Source of the DNA: Gemmatimonadota bacterium
Lineage (GTDB): Bacteria; Gemmatimonadota; Gemmatimonadetes; Gemmatimonadales; Gemmatimonadaceae
Reading direction: 5' to 3'
Assembly (NCBI GenBank): GCA_028287235.1
Contig: JAQBQB010000020.1
Span: 186,001-250,000 of the forward strand
Length of the DNA: 64,000 nucleotides
Below, one piece after another: positions 25,359-34,293 of this stretch. Every line of letters starts with the position of its first letter. Positions within the stretch are counted from its first letter, which is position 1. A program made the position numbers and the translations under genes. The notes under the pieces were generated by a model. The model ran no database searches. It worked only from the letters and a program-made list of their open reading frames with translations, and had not been told where the DNA came from.

Positions 25359-26414
25359 CTACTCTTCTTCCGCCTCCGCCACCTCGACCTCGTTGACCAC
25401 GTCACGCGGTCCGACGCCGAGCAACACCTTCACCTTCTCTTCCACTTCGGCCATGAGCGCCGGGCTGTCCTTGAGATACATCTTCGCGTTCTCACGACCC
25501 TGCCCGATCTTCTGGCCGTTGTAGCTGTACCACGCGCCCGACTTGTCGATGATGCCCGCTTCGGCCGCGATGTCGAGCACGAGGCTCGCGTGGCTGATGC
25601 CCTCCGCGTACATGATGTCGAACTCGGCCTGCTTGAACGGCGCGGCCACCTTGTTCTTCACCACCTTCACGCGGACGTGCGAGCCCACCACGTCTTCCTT
25701 GTCCTTCACCGGGCCAATGCGACGAATGTCGAGCCGCACCGACGCGTAGAACTTGAGTGCCTTACCACCGGTCGTCGTCTCGGGGTTGCCGAACATGACG
25801 CCGATCTTTTCCCGCAGCTGATTGATGAACACCACCGACGTCTTCGACCGGGCGATGGCACCCGTCAGCTTGCGCAGCGCCTGGCTCATGAGCCGCGCCT
25901 GCAGACCGACGTGCGAATCACCCATGTCCCCTTCGATTTCCGCCTTCGGCACGAGCGCCGCGACGGAGTCGATGACGACGACATCTACAGCACCGGAACG
26001 CACCAGGATCTCGCAAATCTCGAGCGCCTGCTCTCCCGTGTCCGGCTGCGAGATCAGCAGCGCCTCGACGTCGACGCCCAGCTTTCTCGCGTAATCCGTG
26101 TCCAACGCATGCTCCGCGTCGATGTACGCCGCGACGCCGCCGTTCTTCTGCGCGTTCGCGACGACATGCAAGCAGAGCGTCGTCTTGCCGCTCGACTCCG
26201 GTCCGTAAATCTCGGTGACACGACCGCGGGGAATGCCGCCCACACCGATCGCCGCATCGAGATTGATCGCACCGGTCGAAATCGACTCGATCCGCACCTT
26301 CTGATCCGCGCCCAGCCGCATGATCGAGCCTTTGCCGCAGTTCTTCTCGATCTGGGCGATGGCCAGACTCAATGCTTTCTTCTTGCTCTCTTCTTGAAAT
26401 GTCGACACAGCCAT
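25359..26414 (-). CDS. recA: Recombinase RecA
   Basis: Central homologous-recombination and SOS protein, 351 aa. Walker [10 protein letters not shown] at 71-79; [20 protein letters not shown] contains Walker B; loop L1/L2 blocks [19 protein letters not shown] and [20 protein letters not shown]; the C-terminus is acidic (VEVAEAEEE), as usual. The start [16 protein letters not shown] is preceded by GAGAGG about 11 nt upstream. No convincing LexA operator was seen in the 112 bp before it. Confidence 0.98.
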   Translation of the reverse strand: MAVSTFQEESKKKALSLAIAQIEKNCGKGSIMRLGADQKVRIESISTGAINLDAAIGVGGIPRGRVTEIYGPESSGKTTLCLHVVANAQKNGGVAAYIDAEHALDTDYARKLGVDVEALLISQPDTGEQALEICEILVRSGAVDVVVIDSVAALVPKAEIEGDMGDSHVGLQARLMSQALRKLTGAIARSKTSVVFINQLREKIGVMFGNPETTTGGKALKFYASVRLDIRRIGPVKDKEDVVGSHVRVKVVKNKVAAPFKQAEFDIMYAEGISHASLVLDIAAEAGIIDKSGAWYSYNGQKIGQGRENAKMYLKDSPALMAEVEEKVKVLLGVGPRDVVNEVEVAEAEEE

Positions 26415-26526
26415 GTTCTTCACATCCTCTCGGTTAGTCGTAGTCCGCTCTGGCCATGCAGCGTAATCGTACCGGAAAACGGAGCGATTCGATACCCGAA
26501 TAAAATACGAAGATCGCGTTTCGGAT

Positions 26527-26901
26527 TCAAGCCGATCGTGAAACCGAGAAGGCATTTGGTACGTGCCGCACCCGGACCCGGTCTCCCTCGACCAGAATCC
26601 CCACGACATCGAAGCGATACGACTCGCTCGGCCGGCCGTGCCGGTCGATCCAAACGGAGGCGGAGCGCACTAACTCCTTCTGCTTGCTCCAGTTAACCGC
26701 TTCCACCGGATCGCCGAACCGCTGACCTCGCCTCGCCTTCACCTCGACGAACGCGACAGTACCTTCCCGCTCCATGACCAGATCGATATCGCGATGCCCG
26801 CTCCGGAAACGGCGTTGGACGACGCGCCATCCCTGCCGCCGGAGCCAGCGCTCCGCGATCCGCTCCCCCAACTCACCAAACGCCTGCCTGGCCGCTGACA
26901 T
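26527..26901 (-). CDS. yraN: UPF0102 (YraN) family endonuclease-like protein
   Basis: 124-aa restriction-endonuclease-fold protein. [31 protein letters not shown] and [11 protein letters not shown] carry the D-ExK pattern typical of the YraN family, whose function is unsettled. It lies upstream of recA. A TACTGT six nt before the ATG could be a -10 box. Its start is at the edge of the 421-bp non-coding gap that holds the large palindrome. Confidence 0.92.
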   Translation of the reverse strand: MSAARQAFGELGERIAERWLRRQGWRVVQRRFRSGHRDIDLVMEREGTVAFVEVKARRGQRFGDPVEAVNWSKQKELVRSASVWIDRHGRPSESYRFDVVGILVEGDRVRVRHVPNAFSVSRSA

Positions 26902-26983
26902 TGGAACACAGTATTTCGGCGCGCGCGGAGAGTGGCACCGAAGCGATTCGTGAAGGAGCGTTCGAGCGCGGCGGGCCGTTCTG

Positions 26984-27269
26984 CCGGGAGGATTCCGTCA
27001 TGTTGTTCGCGGATTTCGCGGAAATTGCGCGGAAACTGCCGGATCGTTCCTCGTGGCGCGAAGGGTCCAATCCCAACGAGCCCGGACGATCATTTTTTCT
27101 TTAGAACAGACGCTCAGGAAGCTTCGAGTGGCATCCTGAGCGGCTGTTCTCAAAGAAAATTTCGTCCGGGCTCGTTGCGCACGGAATCCTCAATGCCCAC
27201 GGAGCGATCCGGCAGTTTCCGCGGCCGTTTCCGCGAAATCCGCGAACAACATGACGGAGTCTTCCTCGT
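26984..27269. repeat. Large palindromic element, copy 1
   Basis: About 286 bp that fold end to end on themselves. Outer arms (about 26984-27050 and 27200-27269) are almost perfectly complementary over CATGACGGA, GTTCGCGGATTTCGCGGAAA and GCCGGATCG. The inner stem runs AACGAGCCCGGACGA (27075-27089) with its exact complement at 27162-27176, then AGAACAGACGCTCAGGA (27103-27119) against TCCTGAGCGGCTGTTCT (27134-27150), with a loop of about 14 nt. No protein frame fits. It fills the gap between two co-directional minus-strand genes and is related to the element at 51.1-51.4 kb. Confidence 0.92.
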
Positions 27270-27322
27270 AGAGCGGCGAGTCGCGCCGCAAGGCACAGAC
27301 GGGCAGGCCGATCGGCCAGTCG

Positions 27323-28090
27323 CTACCGGCTGATCCGCGTCAACGCGCTCACGAGTTGGGCGCCGCCAAGGGTCGGTACGTCGAGCGCGCTGCGAACCAC
27401 GATGGGATCGCTTTTCGTCACCCAGTAGAGACCGCGCGCGGGATCCGCGTGCACAGCGACGACCCAACAGTCGAACGTTCCCGCCGGAACGCGCACCCGG
27501 TCCTCGCCGATTACGGCGATGCGCGTCGGCAGCACGGCGTTGCTTCCGAGCGATACCGAGAGCGTGGTCGTCGAATCTTCCCACGCGGTGTGCAGCGGAT
27601 CGAGGCGCAGCACGGTCTCGAGCATCGCGCCGCTGATCAGCGACCCGCTCGGGACGTTGATGATCATCGACCGGCGCCCGACGGGAGACGAGACACCGCC
27701 GAACGCGGTGTCGGCGCGAAACTCGGCGGCCACGCGCGCGTCGCCCTGCGTGGCGCTCCAGTGGATCGGCCGCAGCGATGCGAGATCGGCGAACAACGAA
27801 TCGACCGCGTTGACGCCGTTGCCCGAGCGCGTCTCGAGCAGCAGCCACACGGGCGAACCGGCGTACATCGCCTGCGACACGGTCACCGTGCGCGTGCCGA
27901 CGATCGTCGTGCTGTTGTTGCGCTCGAGCGTGGTCTGATACTCGAACTGACCCGGCCGAAGTGCAGCGACGTCGAGGTGCGAGCGGCGCGCGAGTGAATC
28001 ACCCGCGGGCAATTGCGCGCCGAGTGCGCCGGCGACTGCGCCAGCGACGGCGGCGAGCAGCGCGGCGACGAGACTACGTGCGTGGGCCAC
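27323..28090 (-). CDS. Exported protein, possibly DUF3108-like
   Basis: 255 aa with an N-terminal signal peptide (LVAALLAAVAGAVAGALGAQ) and otherwise beta-rich sequence: FEYQTTLERNNSTTIVGTRT, YAGSPVWLLLETRSGNGVNA, LRPIHWSATQGDARVAAEFR, RIAVIGEDRVRVPAGTFDCW and KSDPIVVRSALDVPT. The pattern of paired strands ending in a VPAGTFDCW block recalls DUF3108/LolA-like envelope proteins, but this is a tentative match. The start overlaps the ftsK stop by 17 bp, so it is translated with ftsK. Confidence 0.7.
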   Translation of the reverse strand: MAHARSLVAALLAAVAGAVAGALGAQLPAGDSLARRSHLDVAALRPGQFEYQTTLERNNSTTIVGTRTVTVSQAMYAGSPVWLLLETRSGNGVNAVDSLFADLASLRPIHWSATQGDARVAAEFRADTAFGGVSSPVGRRSMIINVPSGSLISGAMLETVLRLDPLHTAWEDSTTTLSVSLGSNAVLPTRIAVIGEDRVRVPAGTFDCWVVAVHADPARGLYWVTKSDPIVVRSALDVPTLGGAQLVSALTRISR

Positions 28091-30452
28091 AGATATGGTC
28101 GAGTTGGTCGAGACCCACGAGCACGTCGCGCGGCTTGGAGCCGTCCGGCGGTCCGAGCACTCCCGCGGCGTGCAGCTGGTCGATGATGCGCGCGGCGCGG
28201 CCGTAGCCCACTTTCAGCCGGCGCTGCAAGAGTGACGTGGAGCCCTGCTGGTTCTGCACGACGATTTCGGCGGCGTCGCGGAACAGCTTGTCGCGATCGC
28301 CCGCCTCTTCGGCTTCCCCCTCGCTCTGGCCGGCCTCCGCCTCCTTCAGGCGCACCGTTTCCAGAATGTCGGGCTCGGCGTCGTACGATTCGTCGAGCGT
28401 GATGCCCTGTGCGGCGAACTTGGCGCGCTTCGCTTCGCGACCCTTCTCATACCAGCCCATGAGGCTTTCCGTCTCTTCGCTCGACAGGTAAGCCCCCTGC
28501 AAGCGCGACGGCTCGGACTTGCCCGGCGGAATGAACAGCATGTCGCCGTTGCCCAGGAGCATTTCGGCGCCCGCGCCGTCGATGATCGTGCGGCTGTCGA
28601 TCTGCGACGCCACGCGGAACGCGATACGGCTCGGAAAGTTCGCCTTGATGAGACCCGTGATGACGTTCACGCTCGGACGCTGCGTGGCGAGAATGAGGTG
28701 GATGCCGATGGCGCGCGCCTTCTGCGCGAGCATGGCGATCGGCGTCTCGACCTCGTTCTGCACCGTCATCATGAGGTCCGCCATCTCGTCGATCACGACG
28801 ACGATGTACGGGAGAATGGCGCCCTTGTAGGTGGTATCCTCGATCCCCACGCCCGGCGTCTTCGGCACCTTGAGCGGCGCGTTGTCCTGCACGCGCTTGT
28901 TGAAATCCTGAATGTTGCGGCAGCCGTTGGCGGCGAGCAGCTCGTACCGCTCCTGCATCTCCATCACGGCCCACTTGAGCACCGACGCGGCGTCGCGGTT
29001 GTCGGTGATGACCTTGTGGCGCAGATGCGGCAGCGTGTTGTACACCGACAGCTCGACCATTTTCGGATCGACCATCAGGAAGCGCAGCGTCCGCGGCGTG
29101 TGGCGGTAGACGAGGCTGGTGATGATCGTGTTCACGCACACCGACTTTCCCGAGCCCGTGGCGCCGGCGATGAGCAGGTGCGGCATCTTCGCGAGATCCG
29201 CGATCACCGGCTTGCCCTCGAGATCCTTCCCCAGCGCAATGGGCAGCGCGGCGCGCGCGCTCTTGAAGTCGTTCGCCTCGACCAATTCACGAAATGATAC
29301 CATTTCGGAGATCGGGTTCGGGACTTCCACGCCCACTGCGCCCCGGCCGGGAATCGGCGCGACGATTCTGATCGACGCCGCGCGCATGGCGAGCGCGAGA
29401 TCGTTCGAGAGATTCGCGAATTGGCGCACCTTTACCCCGGGCGCCGGTTCGATCTCGAACTGCGACACCACCGGGCCGGTCGTTCGGCCAACCAATTCCC
29501 CGTCCACACGGAAGGTGCGCAGCGCGTCCATGAGCTTCACGCCCATGGCGTCGAGCTCGCGCTTGCTCAGATCCTGATTGTGCGCCGGGATTTCCGCCAA
29601 CAGCTTGGTGGACGGCAATTCGTCGCCGGTGACGTCGGTATTCGCCGTCGCTTCGATGGCGGCGACGATCTCGGCATCGTGCGCGGCCGAGACTTCGGCC
29701 TTGGACTTTTTCTTTCGCTTTTTCGCGTCGGCTGTTTCCGTCGCATCGACGATCTCACCGAGCGCCACGTCGCCGTCGTCCATGAGGTGCGGGTCCATGG
29801 CGGGCATCTCGTCGGGCGACGGCTCGAGCGCCAGCGCGAGATTGCGGTCGGCCGAGTCGTCGTCGGCCTTGGGCTCGCGCTTGCGGCGGCGCTTGGGCGC
29901 GTCGACGTCGGCGGGCGCATCGGCAACGACGGTGACCACTGGCGCCCGCCGTCCAATGATTGCACGCACCGGATTCCAGGAGAGCGTCGCGGCCATCAGC
30001 ACCGACGCGGCCAGCGCCACGACGACCCACGCGCCGAACGTGCCGAACCATCCTTGCCACCACCAGCCGATCAGACCGCCCCAGATACCCGCGCCGGCGC
30101 TCGGAAGCCCCGGCGGCGGCGGTGCGAGCGTGAGGGCGAGCGCCACGGGCAGCAACAGCACCATGCCCGCGAAAAAGATCATCCACGATCGGTCGGTGGT
30201 CGACTCGAGCCGTCCGAACAGGCGCAGCGCGTGCACCGCGGGCACCAGCGGGATGAGCACCGCCGCAGGCCAACCGAAGATTTGCACCAGCGGCCGCGCC
30301 AGGAAGTTGCCGAATGCGCCGACGCTCGCCTCCACGCTCACGCCCGCGCGCCACTGCGCCAACCCGAGGGTGACGAAGGCGCCGGCGAGGAAGATGGCAA
30401 ACAACAACAGCGCGATTCCGAGGATCTCGCGCTTGAGGGAGGCACTGCCCAC
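28074..30452 (-). CDS. ftsK: DNA translocase FtsK/SpoIIIE
   Basis: Septal DNA pump that clears chromosome termini. N-terminal membrane domain with four hydrophobic segments (ILGIALLLFAIFLAGAFVTL and others up to about 210), a charged linker (KKRKKKSKAEVSA), the alpha/beta motor with Walker A GATGSGKS near residue 430 and VVVIDEMADLMM as Walker B, and a C-terminal gamma winged helix (LLQRRLKVGYGRAARIIDQL). About 792 aa from a GTG placed 5 bp after the comB stop; the frame continues 29 codons upstream inside comB, but the GTG with GGGAG upstream fits better. Confidence 0.95.
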   Translation of the reverse strand: MGSASLKREILGIALLLFAIFLAGAFVTLGLAQWRAGVSVEASVGAFGNFLARPLVQIFGWPAAVLIPLVPAVHALRLFGRLESTTDRSWMIFFAGMVLLLPVALALTLAPPPPGLPSAGAGIWGGLIGWWWQGWFGTFGAWVVVALAASVLMAATLSWNPVRAIIGRRAPVVTVVADAPADVDAPKRRRKREPKADDDSADRNLALALEPSPDEMPAMDPHLMDDGDVALGEIVDATETADAKKRKKKSKAEVSAAHDAEIVAAIEATANTDVTGDELPSTKLLAEIPAHNQDLSKRELDAMGVKLMDALRTFRVDGELVGRTTGPVVSQFEIEPAPGVKVRQFANLSNDLALAMRAASIRIVAPIPGRGAVGVEVPNPISEMVSFRELVEANDFKSARAALPIALGKDLEGKPVIADLAKMPHLLIAGATGSGKSVCVNTIITSLVYRHTPRTLRFLMVDPKMVELSVYNTLPHLRHKVITDNRDAASVLKWAVMEMQERYELLAANGCRNIQDFNKRVQDNAPLKVPKTPGVGIEDTTYKGAILPYIVVVIDEMADLMMTVQNEVETPIAMLAQKARAIGIHLILATQRPSVNVITGLIKANFPSRIAFRVASQIDSRTIIDGAGAEMLLGNGDMLFIPPGKSEPSRLQGAYLSSEETESLMGWYEKGREAKRAKFAAQGITLDESYDAEPDILETVRLKEAEAGQSEGEAEEAGDRDKLFRDAAEIVVQNQQGSTSLLQRRLKVGYGRAARIIDQLHAAGVLGPPDGSKPRDVLVGLDQLDHICGPRT

Positions 30453-30456
30453 GGGG

Positions 30457-31203
30457 TTACCGCTCCCGGTCTGGTCCGAGCTTGGTGATCTGTCGATCCT
30501 GGTAGAGCGGGATGACTGGATAGGAGTCAACGGCGGCACAGGCAGTCAGGTCCTCGCCGAAGCCTGCGTCGCGCAACGCACGGCCGTGCTCCGACGCCTC
30601 GAAGAGTCGAACGATCTGGTCGCCGTATTTGCGGTCGATCAGCGAACAGGCCTGCGCGGCGTCGTTCAGCTCGATCCCCGCCAACCGCTTCACGACGTTG
30701 GAGACGTAGCGGCCCGCGCACCCGGCGTCCTCGAGGGCGAACTGCTTGTCGCGCCCCGCGCACACCACGGTGATGTCGGCGCCACCGCGCAGCGCGGCAC
30801 GCAGCATCGCCAGCACCGCCGTGTAATTGACGTACGAGGCAATGACCACGTCACGGGCGCCCTGCGTGTTCGCGATCGCCGGCGTGCCGTTCGTCGTCGT
30901 GATCAGCACGGTCTTCCCTTCCACCACCTCGCGCGTGAACTCCCGTGGCGAGTTGCCGAGGTCGAACCCGGGGATCGGGAGCATCTTGCGCTCGCCGGCG
31001 AGGAGGACGTCGGACCGCTCGAGGGTCTTGGCGCGCGTCACGGCATCGTCAGGACTCTCGAGCGGAATGACCGCCCGGGCGCCATTGGCCAGCGCCGCCG
31101 CGATCGACGTCGACGCCCGCAACACGTCGATCACCGCCACCACGCGGCCCTGCACCTCGGACGGCGTCAGCGCCGCTCCACCGAACACCACGTCGATTCG
31201 CAC
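30457..31203 (-). CDS. comB: 2-phosphosulfolactate phosphatase family protein (ComB)
   Basis: 248-aa member of the ComB family, Mg-dependent acid phosphatase of the archaeal coenzyme M pathway; bacterial members are common and their role is mostly unknown. Family blocks: VVAVIDVLRASTSIAAALAN, LLAGERKMLPIPGFDLGNSP, KTVLITTTNGTPAIANTQGA and CAGRDKQFALEDAGCAGRYV. It starts directly after the accC stop and is followed by ftsK. This is not the competence protein ComB of Bacillus. Confidence 0.9.
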   Translation of the reverse strand: MRIDVVFGGAALTPSEVQGRVVAVIDVLRASTSIAAALANGARAVIPLESPDDAVTRAKTLERSDVLLAGERKMLPIPGFDLGNSPREFTREVVEGKTVLITTTNGTPAIANTQGARDVVIASYVNYTAVLAMLRAALRGGADITVVCAGRDKQFALEDAGCAGRYVSNVVKRLAGIELNDAAQACSLIDRKYGDQIVRLFEASEHGRALRDAGFGEDLTACAAVDSYPVIPLYQDRQITKLGPDRER

Positions 31204-32559
31204 CTACACCGGCTCCTTCATCAGTTCGGTTTCGCGCTCGAGGAACTTCGTGTCCACCTCACCGGCGATGAACCGCGGATTCTGCATCACGCGCGCGAGA
31301 AACGGAATGGTCGTCGTCACGCCTTCGATGATGAATCCGTCGAGCGCCACGTGCATGCGCGCGATGGCCTCGGCGCGGTCTCGTCCCTGGCAGATGAGCT
31401 TGGCCAGGAGCGAGTCGTAGTACGGCGGTACCGTGTAGCCGTCGTAGACGTGCGTGTCGAGGCGCACGCCCGGGCCGCCCGGCGGATGGAACGCTAGGAT
31501 CTTTCCCGGCGACGGCTGGAAGTTGCGCGCCGGATCTTCGGCGTTGACGCGCACCTCGATGACGTGCCCGCGCAACGGCGGCAATTCCAGAATACTCAAC
31601 GGCTCGCCGGCGGCAACGCGGATCTGCTCCTTCACGAGGTCCACGCCGGTGAGCATCTCCGTGACCGGATGCTCCACCTGAATGCGCGTGTTCATCTCCA
31701 TGAAGTAGTACGACCCATCCTCGTCGAGCAGCATCTCGATCGTTCCGGCGCCGACGTAGTCGATCGCCTTCGCTCCGGCGACGGCGTCGTTCCCCATGCG
31801 CAAGCGCAGGTCCGGCGTCATCGCCGGGCTGGGCGCTTCCTCGATCAGCTTCTGGTGACGCCGCTGCACCGAGCAGTCGCGCTCACCCAGGTGGATCACG
31901 TGGCCGAACTTGTCGCCGAGGATCTGGAACTCGATGTGGCGTGGCCGCGCGAGATATTTCTCGACGTAGACCTCGCCGTTGCCGAACGCCGACAGCGCCT
32001 CGGATCGCGCGAGCTGAAACGAGCGCGCGAAATCGTCGACGTCCTTCGCCACGCGCATGCCCTTGCCGCCACCGCCGGCCGCCGCCTTGATGATCACGGG
32101 AAAGCCGATCTGCTTGGCGAACTCCAGCGCTTCGTCGACGTCGTCGACTCCGCCGGGCGTTCCCGGCACGACCGGCACGCCCACGGCGGTCATGGCCTTT
32201 CGCGCCGCGGCCTTGTCGCCCATGACGCGGATCTGGTCGCCCGTGGGCCCGATGAACGCGATGTTCGACGCGACGCAGATGTCGGCGAACTCCGCATTCT
32301 CGGCGAGAAAGCCGTAGCCGGGATGAATGGCGTCGGCGCCGGTGATCTCGGCGGCGGCGATGATGCGCGGAATGTTGAGATACGACTCGCGCGCCGGCGC
32401 GGGGCCGATGCACACGTCGTCGTCGGCGAAGCGCACGTGCAGCGACTCGCGATCTGCCTCGGAATATACGGCCACCGTCTGGACGCCGAGCTCGCGGCAG
32501 GCGCGAATGACGCGCAGCGCGATCTCTCCCCGGTTGGCGATTAAGACTTTATTGAACAT
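31204..32559 (-). CDS. accC: Biotin carboxylase, acetyl-CoA carboxylase subunit AccC
   Basis: ATP-dependent carboxylation of the biotin carrier, first half-reaction of fatty-acid synthesis. ATP-grasp enzyme, 451 aa: [64 protein letters not shown] and [15 protein letters not shown]. It follows pilT after 9 bp and abuts comB. The biotin carrier accB lies on the far side of pilT, so the usual accB-accC pair is interrupted by a pilus gene. Confidence 0.97.
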   Translation of the reverse strand: MFNKVLIANRGEIALRVIRACRELGVQTVAVYSEADRESLHVRFADDDVCIGPAPARESYLNIPRIIAAAEITGADAIHPGYGFLAENAEFADICVASNIAFIGPTGDQIRVMGDKAAARKAMTAVGVPVVPGTPGGVDDVDEALEFAKQIGFPVIIKAAAGGGGKGMRVAKDVDDFARSFQLARSEALSAFGNGEVYVEKYLARPRHIEFQILGDKFGHVIHLGERDCSVQRRHQKLIEEAPSPAMTPDLRLRMGNDAVAGAKAIDYVGAGTIEMLLDEDGSYYFMEMNTRIQVEHPVTEMLTGVDLVKEQIRVAAGEPLSILELPPLRGHVIEVRVNAEDPARNFQPSPGKILAFHPPGGPGVRLDTHVYDGYTVPPYYDSLLAKLICQGRDRAEAIARMHVALDGFIIEGVTTTIPFLARVMQNPRFIAGEVDTKFLERETELMKEPV

Positions 32560-32568
32560 CGGAAGACA

Positions 32569-33756
32569 TTAGGTCGATTCAGACTCGAATGCCGACCACG
32601 AGTTGTCGCTCGTGCCGGCCACCCCTTGCACCCGCAGCGCGAACTCGGCCGGGCTCGTGGCGTAGAACACGGCGCTCTCGTAGGAGATCACGCCGCGCGA
32701 ATAATGTTGCATGAGCGACTGGTCGAAGCTCTGCATGCCGTACTGGACCGTGCCCTCGCGGATCAGGTCCGGAATGTTGAGCATCTTCTCCATGTCCCGG
32801 ATGTTGTCGCGGACCGCGGCGGTGTTGATCAGCACCTCGGCCGCCGGAATGCGCCCCGCCTTGTCGGAGCGCGGGACGAGCCGGAGCGAAACGACGGCCT
32901 GCAGCGCGCTGGCGAGCGAGAAGCGAACCTCGGCCTGCTGGTGCGGCGGATAGAACGACAGCACGCGGTTGATCGTCTGCGTGGCGTCGGTCGTGTGGAG
33001 CGTCGAGAACACGAGGTGGCCGGTGTCGGCCGCCTTCAGCGCGGTGTCGAGCGTTTCGAGATCTCGAATTTCGCCGATCAGGATGACGTCGGGGTCCTGA
33101 CGCAGCACGCGGCGCAACGCCTGCCCGAAGGTCGACGTGTCCGTGCCGACTTCGCGCTGGTTGATGTGGCAGTTGATGTCGCGGTGCAGGAACTCGATCG
33201 GATCTTCGATCGTGATGACGTTGGCGCGGCGCTTCTCGTTGATGTGCTGGATCATCGCCGCGAGCGCCGTCGATTTGCCCGAGCCGGTCACGCCCGTCAC
33301 GAGCACGAGACCGCGCGGCTTCATCGCGATCTCCTCGAGCACCGTGGGCAGATGCAGCTCGGAGAGCGTGCGCGCCTGGTACGGAATGGCGCGCATCGCG
33401 TAACAGAGCGAGCCGCGCTGCTGGTAGACGTTCACCCGGAAGCGGCCGATCCCCGGCACGCCGATGGCGAAGTCGCACTCCTTCTCGTCCGCGAACTGCT
33501 TCACTTGCCGCGGCGTCATCAGCTGCTCGGCGAGCGTCTTCAAATCTTCCGGACGGAGCGGCGGCTGCTCGAGCGACTCGAGCTCGCCGTCCACGCGAAT
33601 TGTCGGCGGCCGGCCCACCTTGAGATGCAGGTCGGAGCCGTTCCGCCGGATCATCTCCTGCAGGACGAGCTTGAAGTTGATCCCCCCAGCCCCAGCGGCC
33701 GGAGCGCTGGAAGCTGGCGCGACAGACTCGCCGGCCGCCTGCGTGGGGTTAGCCAT
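32569..33756 (-). CDS. pilT: Type IV pilus retraction ATPase PilT
   Basis: Hexameric ATPase that depolymerises type IV pili. 395 aa: a Pro/Ala-rich N-terminal tail of about 28 residues, the PAS-like N-domain (LVLQEMIRRNGSDLHLKVGR), Walker A TGVTGSGKSTAL, the His box and QREVGTDTSTFGQALRRVLR, Walker B PDVILIGEIRDLETL and the late block IREGTVQYGMQSFDQSLM. The C-terminal AIRAG motif is not obvious. No other pilus gene is in the window. It overlaps accB by 8 bp and precedes accC by 9 bp. Confidence 0.95.
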   Translation of the reverse strand: MANPTQAAGESVAPASSAPAAGAGGINFKLVLQEMIRRNGSDLHLKVGRPPTIRVDGELESLEQPPLRPEDLKTLAEQLMTPRQVKQFADEKECDFAIGVPGIGRFRVNVYQQRGSLCYAMRAIPYQARTLSELHLPTVLEEIAMKPRGLVLVTGVTGSGKSTALAAMIQHINEKRRANVITIEDPIEFLHRDINCHINQREVGTDTSTFGQALRRVLRQDPDVILIGEIRDLETLDTALKAADTGHLVFSTLHTTDATQTINRVLSFYPPHQQAEVRFSLASALQAVVSLRLVPRSDKAGRIPAAEVLINTAAVRDNIRDMEKMLNIPDLIREGTVQYGMQSFDQSLMQHYSRGVISYESAVFYATSPAEFALRVQGVAGTSDNSWSAFESEST

Positions 33757-34255
33757 TCGGGTCGATCTTGAACAGCACCTGGCCGTATTCGACCGGTTGC
33801 GAGTCCTGGACGAGAATCTCGCGGACGACCCCCGAGTACTCGGACTCGATCTCGTTCATGATCTTCATCGCCTCGATGATGCAGACGATCTGGCCCTTGG
33901 CCACGCGATCCCCCACGGCGACGTACGCTTTGGCGCCCGGCTCGGGCGACTTGTAGTACGTGCCGACCATCGGCGACTTGACCTCGAGGCCGGTGCTCTT
34001 CGGCGGCTCCGCGGCCGGTGCGACATCGCCGTCGCCGAGCGCAGCGATTCCCTGCGCGGGCGAGAGTCTCGGCGCGGGCGCCGCGGGCGCCATGGCGGGC
34101 ATGGCCATGGGCGCCGCCATCTGCACGGCGCCGCGCTGCTGCGGACTCTTGGAGATGCGAATCTTCATCCCCTTGTCCGACGTTATCTCGACCGAGTCGA
34201 CGGTTGATTCGTCGATCATCTCGATCAGCTTCTTCACATATCGTAGGTCGATCAT
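33749..34255 (-). CDS. accB: Biotin carboxyl carrier protein AccB
   Basis: Acetyl-CoA carboxylase carrier, 168 aa. N-terminal helix and strand (YVKKLIEMIDESTVDSVEIT), an Ala/Pro/Met linker (about 40-85), then the biotinyl domain with SPMVGTYYKSPEPGAKAYVA and the biotin site EAMKIMNE, Lys131. The order accB-pilT-accC is unusual; accBC normally form a pair. It starts 38 bp after the M24 peptidase stop. Confidence 0.96.
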   Translation of the reverse strand: MIDLRYVKKLIEMIDESTVDSVEITSDKGMKIRISKSPQQRGAVQMAAPMAMPAMAPAAPAPRLSPAQGIAALGDGDVAPAAEPPKSTGLEVKSPMVGTYYKSPEPGAKAYVAVGDRVAKGQIVCIIEAMKIMNEIESEYSGVVREILVQDSQPVEYGQVLFKIDPNG

Positions 34256-34293
34256 AGGCCTCTAAAGAGTCGCACCGAAGCGTCGCATCCGCT

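Noticed and set aside
26415-26526. LexA/SOS operator before recA
   Set aside because: GAATCGCTCCGTTTTC is vaguely dyadic but fits neither the E. coli (CTG-N10-CAG) nor the Gram-positive (GAAC-N4-GTTC) box.
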